This document shows positions 45,782 to 56,185 of a stretch of DNA of 64,000 bases, piece by piece. Each line of letters begins with the position of its first letter. The first letter of the stretch is position 1. The notes under the pieces were generated by a model. That model saw only the letters and a program-made list of their open reading frames with translations, did not search any database and had not been told where the DNA came from. Source of the stretch: Brachionus rotundiformis (lineage: Eukaryota > Rotifera > Eurotatoria > Ploima > Brachionidae); the NCBI GenBank assembly GCA_016802295.1, contig JAESIW010000065.1, forward strand, positions 620,001 to 684,000, read 5' to 3'. The translations under genes were made by a program, and so were the position numbers.

Positions 45782-48700
45782 TTTAGAAAAGTTGTTAAGA
45801 TTTTATTTTTTTTTTGAATAAAATTTTTGAAATCATAACTAGAAAAATTTTGAAATTCTATCAATTGCATGAACCATGCCTAAAGCAAAAGTATAACTTA
45901 AAAATTAACAAGAAAATAATATCTAATCCCTTAAATTTAATTCCTCTTAAGCCGAGGTGTTTCCGATTTAAATTTAACTATAATTTTTCTTGTTGAAAAA
46001 AAAATATTAAAAGAACGTATTATTGATTTTGAAATTCATATTTTTCAAATTTTGTTTCAAATGGGGTTTTATTTTTTCCTATTTGGGGAGTTTATATTAA
46101 GAAAAAAGGCATATATTTCTTCTCACTAGAGATACGCTATGCATTTTTACTAGTTTATAACTTTATTTCCTTTTCATGCAATTTAACCTAAACTTTTTTA
46201 ATTTGTAAGTTTGGTTTTGAGCATTTGGATTAGAGATTTCATTTTAAGCTGATTAGACAGAAGAGTTTATCTAAATTTTAAGCAGCTAGCTTTAATCATT
46301 TTACCAATGTTTAATTTTACATGATTATAAATTCTAAATGTCAATGTTTTAGGGAAATAGAAGCTAATATTTTGCTCGTAGTTAGAAATTATGATAATAT
46401 GGACCATACTGAAAAGTTTTACCATTTTTCTTCTATATTTTTTCGTTTAAGAGGCTGAGAAAGTCCAACAAAAATAAAAGACGTCGAATAAACAAAAATG
46501 CATGACATTTAAGTAAGATAAGATACTGATAAAAGATGTAAAGTAATTAAAAATGCAAAAATTGTATGTCTGAATTTTATAAGAAATAAAGACTGCGGCT
46601 TGGCAGTCGGTTACGAACCAATGCTTAGAATAATAAACAGTCAACTAGTGTATTATTAATTTTATCATTTAGGAAAAGGTTTATAAAATTTTAATCCGAG
46701 AATAAATTTATTGTTTTTAATTATTTTAATTTTATTTAACTTTATCTGGATGTAATTTTTTTTAGTTCAAATTGAATTTTTTTCGTAGTTTTTTTTTATT
46801 TTATTTTATTTTATTTTATAGCTAAGAAAAGTGCTGAACGAACTGGTTTTATTGTTAGAACTAGAGATAAAACTTAATTTATGTTTAAATTTTCCAAGCT
46901 CCATAACGGAAATAGTGATGTTTTTAATTAAATATATCATCAAATTAACCGAGCCGTCAAGTCAGAATGCCTTATGTTGCAAAAGTAGTGCTCGATTTTT
47001 CTCTAAACCGAAAGTAACAACTTTTTAAGCTATTTCAATTAAAAAATAAACAAGGAAATTCATAGATGATTGATGATAGTTTTTTGTTTTGACTCACTTG
47101 AGTTTACTAAATTGCAACAAATGCAGCCAAAAGAATAACTTTTTGAAATAAACTCTTAAGTCTATCGCCATTCAAAAGTAGCATCAGATTTAAAATATTC
47201 ACATTTTTATCGCTTTTTCATCAATCATTAAGATCAAATTTAAAATGGATCCAAACAAGTTGACGCCAAAGTACTTTTCAATTTTATATACTCTTGGTCT
47301 TGATCTTTTTCACTCTTTTGACATAAAAATTTATTTTGCTTCCAAGCTTCAGCTCAGTGCGAATATACCACGTCAACATTAAAAATTTCTTCTAGTTCAA
47401 GATAAGGGTCTTATCATTTTCCATAGAAAATTAAAAACTATTTTTAATTCAATTTCTTTTCACCTAAATTAATGATTACTATAGAAAATGATTTATGTCT
47501 TTGATGACCATTAGTCACCAAATATCCTGCATCTCAAACCAGAAAATTTCCCAGATCTAAAATATAAAATAAAATAAAAATAAAAAAAGAAAGCCAATTT
47601 TTTAGATACTGGGCGACACTCAACTGTTAGCTTGTGTTTTTGTGTTGTTTAATTTTTGGGCTTTAGACTAAACTAGCTATTGTTTTTTGTTTTGTTTTGT
47701 TGAATTTTGATTTTGATTTTCAATAAGTAGGAATGCTGTTATTAATAAAAAAATATTATCTAATCTTTTATTTATTTTAAAATTTATAAAGAAGTAGATT
47801 TATAAAATAAGCAAAATATACATATATCGATATATTGGATTCGATTCTAAATGTTTGTTTTCTTCTCTCGTTTTAATTATATTTTCGAAATTCAAAGTTC
47901 CTGAAAAGAGAGAAAAAGAACCTAAAATACACACACACACAGAGTTAGTTAGATATGTAGATAAATGAATAGAGTTAGATTCGTTATTTGAAATTGTATT
48001 TATTTATTTTGAAATTTATAAAGGAATAAGAAAAAAGTAAACCTCATTCAAATTAATTTAGTGTTTTTTATTTCGAACTAGTTCTTAATAAAGTTGTAAT
48101 TTCGGAATTGTATTCGCTTTGGAAACCTTTTGCATAAATCGGTATGCCTAATATTTTTTGTTATTTCAAACATGTATAAATAGTTAGCGATAATAGATAA
48201 TTATCATTTAAATATAGCTTGAGCACTAGTTCTCTATCTCTCAGTTCTTATTCTTTTTCTCCACGAAATTCAGCATTATAGCCTCCGAAAAGATTAAACA
48301 AATAAATTGGTCCAATAAGAGGAACTTTGGTTGCGAGCGAGCTCATTATTCGACTTGGCTTCAAGTTATTTGCTTTATGATATTTCTAATGTATTTTTGA
48401 TATAAATATAATTGAGATTTTATTTAGGTATTTCTTTAATTACAGAATCTAATGATATTTTAGAGGCATTCGGCATTGTTATTGGAAAGGAACAAAATAG
48501 AGTTATTAATGACGGAATTCGGCTTGCTAACCAACTATGATATATTATATCATTAGGAATAGATAAAAACCTCTGTTTACTTAACATTAGCAAGAATTCC
48601 AATTAAAAATCTCGCATTAGGTCGTGCCTTGAAGACAATTTTTGGTTTCATTTATTCTCTATAAAATTAAGTTGGAAATTTATTGATAAATCTGAATTTG

Positions 48701-51700
48701 AGATTTTACCAGGCGCGTTTGACACTTTGCCTAAGCTAGATTAATCAAAATCGCAAGACTCTCTCAAACTCATTTCCTAATACCAATTACTTCTTCTAAA
48801 GTTAAAGCAAATGTTTCAATTACATAAATTCTTACGATTGATACTGTACTCATCTTTAACTTTCTTTAATTCTTCACTGAATGATCTATTAGAAGTTTTA
48901 GAGCTAAAACCTACATCGAATAAGGGAAATAATTAGAAACAAACAACAAGAAATAACACGAAGTTAAATTAATATCTTTATTTATAATGGAACAGTATAA
49001 GTTTATTTCTTGTAATATTTTATTTTTCTTTCAACTAATTTATTAGATTTTCACTATTTAAAATAACAAAACCGGAATTAAAGTTACTTCTTTCTTTTCC
49101 TTTTTCTATTTCTTATTTCCTTAAGACTTTTCAACAAACAGATCTCACCCGTCATCAGCTTGAAAAGCAATATTTTTCAAAGATATACATTTTATCTCAA
49201 CTCGGAAATAAGCAATATATTCTTATTTGATTCAATCAGGGTTGTTTTTTTATTTTAATATTTTTGATCTTTTAATTTTGCAAAATTTTTAATTTGTTCA
49301 ATTATTGGCTTGATTTATGCCAAAGAAATAATTTAAGTAAAGAATAATAAAATTTATTACCTTTATCTTTTTAATATTTTCTCTATGTATTTTTAAAGGA
49401 ATACTTGAAAACGACAGAAAAATAAAAAAAAAAAAGAAAAAGCGAATTGTTTTTAATTTCATCTAAAATGATTTAAGATTTACCTGTGTAAATTTTAAAA
49501 TCTCAAATTTCAAAATTATAAGGAAATTATTATAACGGAAAATGGAGTTTAGTTAGAAGAAAAAAAAGAAGTCGAGATTTAAGGCCCAAAAACAAAATTA
49601 CGCATCTAATTCTCGTGACTGGTGATAAATTTCTCAAAATAAAGGGCCTTTATCAATTTAATAGTTTGCTCTTAAAATTAAGATTAAAAAAATAAGAGAA
49701 AATGAAGCTCTGCTTCAAAATTATCATTCTTTGATACTCGGAAATCAAAATTTTATCTTCAAGTGTTTAACAACGGTTTTTTCGAGAAATGAGCTAGAGA
49801 ACAAGAGAAATAAAAAGAGAAAAGAGAAAGGTGCACCACAGTTCCCTTTAAATTCATTTGAAATTATTTCTATCCATGAAGTATTGTTGATTCAGAAACT
49901 TTTTTTTCCTAAAAACTAATAAAATTTACTACTTTACAATATTGACGAATAATAAAAAAGAAAAGAGAGAGAGAAAGGAAAATATTCTTTTTTGTTCTTA
50001 CCTGTATTTTATTAAAATTTTATTTCAAGTTTTTTTTTTTTTTAATTTTAAGAGATTTAAAAAATTGTTTTCCTTAGTGAGCCAGCTTTGTTCCAATGTA
50101 GATACCATATAAATGTTGTGTTTCCGAAGTTAATATTATCATAACCGGATTTTGTTTATCAAATCTTCTATTGTGATGAAAGAGTTTCCTCTAAGTTAGA
50201 CAAGAATGCTGAAAATTTAAAAAAACAAAAAAGAAGTAAACCTAGTGCCAAGGTATTCCGTGCAAATTGAAGCAATTACGCAATTCGAATTATTTCATTA
50301 AGCCTTAGAAAAGTTACATAAAAGGAAGACCTGAACCAAAAATATTTTTGTGTTCACTTGAAAATTTTGTCAAAATTTCATACGGAAAAAATGTTTTAAA
50401 AAAACACCCTTTCTTGAATAAATAAATTATATCACCTAAATATATACCAAGAATAACATTTTGTTTTCTTCGTTTATTTTTAGTTTTAGAGCTATTTTTT
50501 AAGTTTTATGTTCAGATCCAAGATTAAATAATGAAAAAACTACAAGTACAAGTGTTGAACTAAAATCATTGCTATTTTAAATTACAATTACTTTTTTTTT
50601 TTTTTTTCTAGATTTATTTACATTTTATATTCAAATGTGTTATAGGATAATTCGACTTTAACCAATTGATAATTCAAAATATTTCATTATTTTCATAACC
50701 TTTCACTCTAAACACACTAATCAATTCGAATTGCTCGCATATATCCTTTAGGTTACTCTTAAATTGTTTGCTCTTTAATTTATTTGTTCCCAGTCAAGAA
50801 AAATATTTGATCGAGCATCCGGGTCGGGCCTCTAAATTAATTAATGTTTTATTCTATTAAGTTAGAACTTAAGCAGGACTAGGACTAGGCAAGATTAAGT
50901 GAGGAAGTATAGTTTGAGAATAATTTCTTCAGAGTTTACATTATCAGTTTTATTTGGCATAGATAGATACAAAGAGGAAATTTAGCTATGATTTATATTG
51001 CTAAGCAAATCAAGCAGCTTGAGTTCAATAGTTTGTATCTATTTTTTTTTAAACAGCGTTATTAATCAGCTCAATACAAACAATTACTAGGCAAGCCGTC
51101 GGAGCATATGGCTGGTGATTACTTCAATCTTTTAAAGTTTTCAAGAGTGAATTAAACCATTTGAGTGTACGGTCAGTATCAGTATGGGGAAAAGGTATAG
51201 TATTTAAAATTTATACCAAAAAATATTTAAAAAAAAAAAATGGAAACAATTTGAATTTGTATTTGGGTCAGCAGACTAGTCTGGAATAATTTAGGTTGAA
51301 TTTTGCGTTTTTAAATTTTTATCGATGACAATCGAAAGTCCTAGTTTTCGCTCTGTTGAAATGCATGAGTCGAAAACAATTGCGATGACACTTAGTGTAC
51401 ATTAAAATGGTTAGTTAGCTCCAGGGGCTCATGTTTCCTACTTATCTGTGCTTTTTCAATTTTTTTTCTCTCTTTTGCCAAACAATACTACTTTTCTAGT
51501 TATCTTTTTAGATAGCAATTTTCAATCATCGATTTTAAAAATATTTAATTTAATTTAATTAACATTTCGATTTTTGATTTTTTTTCTTTTTTTTTCTCTC
51601 TCTCTTTTATTTACTATGTTTGGGCTTTTGAATGAAATGGAAGAATTTCTTTTTTGTTCCAATGAATCAACAATAAGTAGTTAAAAGCATGCCAAAAGAT

Positions 51701-52070
51701 ATTCGAACTATTTATTAAGAGTAGTGTGAATATAAGAGAAGAAGAAGAGCTATATCTAGTTATGCATAACCAGAAATTTTGATTATACAAAACTAGTCAT
51801 TAGGTGGTGAAGATTTTTACGGAAATATTCTCAAACAAGCAACAAACAATCGAAGTTTCTATTCTAAACAATCGACCAAGATTTAAAAGAAAACTTGGAG
51901 TTGTTTCTTGTTGCTTTTTAGTTATGAAAAATTCATTTCTAATCTCATTTTAAATTAAATTTTAAATTTATTTTTCTTTTTTGTTACCTTGTGTGCTTAA
52001 CATTACCTGAAACATGATTAAAAGTTAACCAAAGAGCTTAAAAATGAAATTTAATAACATTGTAATTTTA
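45782..52070. other. Large region without a convincing gene
   Basis: About 6.3 kb. It contains pyrimidine tracts, a run of TTTTA pentamers near 46795..46819, a short CA run near 47930..47943 and many T-rich stretches. No ORF over 65 codons carries a domain I recognise. Two short frames (from about 46820, and from about 48427) look slightly protein-like but have no supporting partner exons. The region lies upstream of the ETS gene and may include its distal promoter, enhancers or 5' UTR introns. Confidence 0.4.
46795..46819. repeat. TTTTA pentamer microsatellite
   Basis: Five consecutive TTTTA units in an otherwise T-rich tract. Simple repeat with no evident function. Confidence 0.7.
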
Positions 52071-52074
52071 TAAT

Positions 52075-52260
52075 CTATGGCCGTGTGGGGCTTAATCCAT
52101 TGCGACAACTCGGAGAAAAGAAATTGGTTTCCGAGCGAGCGGCGCAATGGAGCGCCTCGAATCCGTGTTTGATGAATGTGGACGCAATTAAGTGTAAGTG
52201 GGTCACGGCGATAGGAACGAGGCTGTTCGGGGAATAGATATACATGTGAATTGGAGCATA
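52075..52260 (+). promoter_or_regulatory. CpG-rich block, candidate promoter or 5' non-coding exon of the ETS gene
   Basis: About 185 bases that stand out from the AT-rich surroundings by many CG dinucleotides (for example TTTCCGAGCGAGCGGCGCAA). It ends in a sequence with a perfect donor, AAGT|GTAAGTG, the GT at 52194. The plus-strand ETS gene has a strong acceptor (a run of T and then TAG) at about 53953, just before its ATG. A 5' UTR exon ending at 52193 spliced to 53954 is therefore plausible. The CG content could also mark conserved regulatory DNA. No long ORF runs through it on either strand except an antisense frame without recognisable domains. Confidence 0.4.
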
Positions 52261-53953
52261 TCACAATTTAAATAGGAAGTTATCAATATTTGAAATTTAA
52301 ATCGATTTCAAGGGGCGATTATTGAACGAACACAAACCAGAAGAGTTGAAACTTTTCAATTGACCTGATTTTTTTTGAAATTTTAAGATAAGATCGTTTA
52401 GTATGCTAATTCTAAGGCTTTTGTTTATTGTTATTATTGGCTTAATGAGCCGAATCGCCAAAATTTAAGAAGGTCGATGTAAGGAATTATTACAAATTCA
52501 AAAGGCCTTAATTTTAAAAATTTTAATTAAATAGGTTTTCGGATTTAAGTTCCAGTTTCAACTAAAGTATTTCAAAGCAGAAATAATCATCGCGCTAAGG
52601 CAAAAGCAATTAAGAACATTTAATTGAATTTTTTATTTTATTAAAGCTTCGAAACAAAGGCATTGGAGAAAGAGAGAAATATTTTGAATTCGAAAATGGG
52701 GTAACCTAATTTGAATTTTGAATTTTAATTCGGAAAATTTTAACACTTTAAAATTTCATTGACGACGAACTAGCGAACACTAGAAAACATTAGTCACATA
52801 TAAATATACCTGAACTCAAATTTTAATTCTTAATTTACACTAAGCAATACATAAAAAGTAGAAAAAAATTTTTTTAAAAATATAAAAAATATATATATGT
52901 ACAAAATTCCGAGTTGTTCCGAGCTCGGCTGTTATCTTAGCAAAACTAGGTTATAGACTCTTTTAACATATTCAGACCAGAAATTATTAAGGAAGAAGAA
53001 ACAAAATATATATCCAGACAGGAGTTGTTTTTAATATAGAAAATTATCTGCTTTAATTGGACTCCGCTATATCATTGCAAATCAATCAATATGTTCTATA
53101 TTTATTTTTTTTTATGTTAGATACCGTAAAAAGTTAGATTATTGCTTTTTTTTTTATATTTATCTAGCAGCTCAGACAGATAGTATTTTAGTTGAAGAAG
53201 AAACAAAAATAAACAAAGTATTTGGCGTGCAGTCGAAGCTGTTCGGACCATGTGACACAGCACTTTCCATGGATCGCACCAGACACCTCTGTTTACAATA
53301 AAATTTCTTCTTCTTTTCTAAAATTTGAATTTAAATTTCAATTTAAACTAAAAACAGTGTTAGCTTTTTTAGCTCATGTTGCAACAATAATTAGTTTTGA
53401 ATTAACATCTATTTAGAATAGAGTGCAAAAAAACAAGTTGGCTCGACACAGCAATGGAAAAGCCAAACTGAGTCTAGCAAAGAGCCAAACTTCCTTTAAC
53501 TTTTGTGTAAATGAATAAAATAAAAAGCATAGAGAAAGAAAAAAATAGAGAAGCATGCAAGTCTTTTCTTTATATTCATAAAACTAAATCAGAGCCATTA
53601 AAATTGGCTAAATAGACGTATTTGAGTTGAATGCACCAGAAGTTGACCCAATTTGATGTCCTCATTTTGCATTCTAGACTGGAATTCGATCCAACTTAAA
53701 CATTTGACTGTCTTTTTTTTTTTCTAAATCAACTAGTCAATGATTTTAAATTCATGATAATTAGTCTATGTGACCTCGATTTCAAAAAATTACCTTTGAA
53801 AATTTGAAATATTGATACCCGACAAAATCGACCAGAAGCGAATACCAAACAATAAAATTTCTACTACTTCTTCTTTTTTTTTTCTTTCTTTTTTTTTATT
53901 AACCTAAATTTTTACAGATTTTAATTTAAAGTAAAAAAAATTATTTTTTTTAG
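52261..53953 (+). other. Probable 5' intron or upstream region of the ETS gene
   Basis: About 1.7 kb. Mostly AT-rich, with a slightly CG-richer patch near 53222..53300 that might be another non-coding exon. It ends in a pyrimidine-rich acceptor-like site at 53953. No coding gene was recognised. Confidence 0.35.
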
Positions 53954-54013
53954 ACTTTTATTTAAAAAAATTTGGTGCTAAATGTTCTAAAATTGTAGTC
54001 TTCCGAAAAAAAA

Positions 54014-55432
54014 ATGAAACCAGAAATCGCCACATTCGAACGTAAACGCACGGCCAATTTGGAGAGTTTGATTGGCAACTTGAAGGTGCGCAAGATGAGC
54101 GAAACGCCCAAGCAGCACAAAATGCACTCACTGTATGTTGAGGTGTCGAACAGCGACTGTTCTCGGTCCACACCACCTCTGTCCTCTTCGTCGCCATCAG
54201 TTTCACCATCTTCCATTTCGCCCGAGTCGCCCTTGCAATCAAATGTCTCCTCGTCGCTTTCTTCCATTTCCTCATCAAGCTTGGCCACTGCATCTAACTC
54301 GTCTAAATCTCGTTCACTGCTGCCCAAGTTTAGATGGATGATGGAATCGTCACCACATGAACAGGCGTTTAAGCAAGAGGACGAATGCAAAAAATCGCAG
54401 GCCGAGTTGTACGAGGCGCAGATTGCGGCTGAAAAAATAAAAAAGCCCAAAATGACTAAAAAATCCGATGCAGCCAAATGTGGAGAAAATGGCTCGTTTA
54501 AGAGCACCAAGACAAATGAGGATCCGAGCCGTGCAATCAAGTTCTACGACGACTACATCGACTTTAGGGGCGACATATTGCGTCGTCCGCCAAATTCTAA
54601 AAATTGTCGCATACTTTGGGAGTATTTGTTTTTGTTACTGCAAGACCCGTCTTACAGCTCTGTGATCAAGTGGGAAGACGACACCAAGATGATATTCCGC
54701 ATTGTCCAGGCCGAAAAATTGGCCGCTCTTTGGGGCCTTCAAAAAAATCGTCTCGGCATGACCTACGAGAAGCTGTCCCGTGGCATGAGATACTATTATC
54801 CCAATAACATTATCGCACGAGAGCCTGGTAGGCGACTTTTGTACAGATTTATGCGCCATCCTGACGAGATTAAAAAATTTGTCAAAAAAAATGGCACCTA
54901 CATGTTGAAAAAAACCAAGCAATCTGGCAAAAAAGACGAGACTAGTTTGGACGATTCAGGTGTAGACGAGCCGTCCAGAAGCAAAAATGAAGAAATAGAA
55001 GAAGAGTACATGGAAGACGAGCTGGAAACGCATGGCAACGAGTCTCAGGACTCGGAAAAAACAACCGAGTCCAATAATAAAAATAGTCCCCTGGGCGCGC
55101 TGACTCAAAATCCGGTCCAGTTCTACTCCGATTTGTATCAGTACATGTACCAAGCACAAATGGCCGCAGCGGCCCAAATGAACCTGCCAAGTCAACTTTT
55201 GTTTAGAGGACAAAATGAACAAAACCTTAATGAACCCATGATGAAACAGCTCGTGAGTCTGCTGGCTCAGCAACAGGGCTTTAACTTGAACAAGGTAAAA
55301 AACGGTGCATCTGATTCGTCTTCGTACTCTTCATCCTCATCAACACATTCATTTGAATCCGAGTCAAATCTGAATGAGCTAGCATATCCGCTTAATTTAA
55401 GCACTGGTTTAAAGAAAAAAAATCAAAAATAA
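54014..55432 (+). CDS. ETS-domain transcription factor, TEL/ETV6-like
   Basis: A single-exon ORF of 472 residues. Residues 1-190 are Ser-rich and basic without a visible SAM/Pointed domain. The ETS DNA-binding domain lies at about residues 197-285: RILWEYLFLLLQDPS, IKWEDDTKMIFRIV, KLAALWGLQKNRLGMTYEKL, SRGMRYYYPNNIIAREPGRR, LLYRFMRHPDEI. IKWED, FRIV, LW and the RLL(Y/F)RFM-x-x-PDEI ending resemble ETV6/ETV7 more than the ETS1, ELK or GABPA groups, as I recall them. The recognition helix reads SRGMRYYY where nearly all ETS proteins have SRALRYYY or SRALRHYY. The C-terminal half is acidic, then rich in Gln, Met and Ala, and ends PLNLSTGLKKK; PLNLS resembles the PxDLS motif that binds the CtBP co-repressor. 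Codon use is richer in G and C than in neighbouring genes. The ATG at 54014 follows a probable splice acceptor. Confidence 0.88.
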   Translation: MKPEIATFERKRTANLESLIGNLKVRKMSETPKQHKMHSLYVEVSNSDCSRSTPPLSSSSPSVSPSSISPESPLQSNVSSSLSSISSSSLATASNSSKSRSLLPKFRWMMESSPHEQAFKQEDECKKSQAELYEAQIAAEKIKKPKMTKKSDAAKCGENGSFKSTKTNEDPSRAIKFYDDYIDFRGDILRRPPNSKNCRILWEYLFLLLQDPSYSSVIKWEDDTKMIFRIVQAEKLAALWGLQKNRLGMTYEKLSRGMRYYYPNNIIAREPGRRLLYRFMRHPDEIKKFVKKNGTYMLKKTKQSGKKDETSLDDSGVDEPSRSKNEEIEEEYMEDELETHGNESQDSEKTTESNNKNSPLGALTQNPVQFYSDLYQYMYQAQMAAAAQMNLPSQLLFRGQNEQNLNEPMMKQLVSLLAQQQGFNLNKVKNGASDSSSYSSSSSTHSFESESNLNELAYPLNLSTGLKKKNQK

Positions 55433-56099
55433 TAAATCAAAAAATACATTAAATTAAGAAATAATAGCCCTTTAATCCCAATGCTAATAACCTGTTGTTT
55501 GGCCTATATTAAATTTTTTTTTTTTCAATTTTTATTTTGGCAAAAACCAAAAATGCATTTAAATTGTTCTTTTTTAAATTTTTTTGTTACCAAGTCTTTT
55601 TATTTTATTTTTCCATTTAAACTGAAATGAAGTTAAACGAATTAAGTTTTTTTTTTGTAAATATTTTATTGCCAATAAAAGAAATTATAGTTAAAATTGA
55701 AGTTTGTCTTTCGAATTGTATTTCTATGGCTCTAGTGCATAAAATATACTTCAACCGAGCTTTCTAATTGTAATTAGGGCTGTAGCTAAATGAAATGACA
55801 ATTACATATTGGAGTTTTTTTTCAAATTTTTGTCTATTGATTCCGTCTGATAAAATATTAAATTTGTTTTGAATGAAACAATTACATTAAAGAAGGATCA
55901 AACAAGCGATTTTATTTTTTTTAATTATTGTATCTTTAGTTGCTTATGAATCCTTAAAATTTTAAATGCCGCGTTTTTTTTTTTTATTTTTAAATTTTTG
56001 GATTTTTAAATTAAAAAATTTTCATTTAAATAAAAGCAATTAAATTGAAGATGATCTTTTTCTTAATGACAATTTAAATGACTAAAGATAATCTCAAAA
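55433..56099 (+). other. 3' UTR and flank of the ETS gene
   Basis: AT-rich sequence with T and A homopolymers. AATAAA at 55674..55679 is a likely poly(A) signal of the ETS gene, giving a 3' UTR of about 250 bases. Nothing else was recognised before the LINE. Confidence 0.45.
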
Positions 56100-56185
56100 A
56101 TTAACCAACCAAGCAAAAAACTAGTTTATCATTCAAGCTGAGAGAATTCTGGGGAGGCAACTCAGAGACCAACGAAATAAGCTTA

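Noticed and set aside
45814..45996. 60-codon plus-strand ORF after TPST
   Set aside because: Begins with a non-ATG codon in a T-rich tract, Lys/Ile/Asn-rich, no domain. Probably chance.
46820..47028. Short frame following a T-rich AG acceptor (AKKSAERTGFIVRTRDKT, then a stop)
   Set aside because: It looks slightly protein-like, but there is no partner exon, no domain and the TTTTA repeat alone creates the acceptor-like context.
48427..48540. Plus-strand frame GISLITESNDILEAFGIV and onward, ending in a stop
   Set aside because: Protein-like composition over about 38 codons, but I found no start, no convincing splice partner and no family. It might be a decayed fragment of a gene or transposon.
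53222..53416. 64-codon ORF in a CG-richer patch before the ETS gene
   Set aside because: No domain and no codon bias. It is more easily explained as a non-coding exon or chance.
53958..55273. Several long antisense and out-of-frame ORFs over the ETS gene
   Set aside because: They arise because the ETS coding sequence is relatively GC-rich and so has fewer stops in other frames. Their proteins have no recognisable domain, and the ETS frame explains the region.
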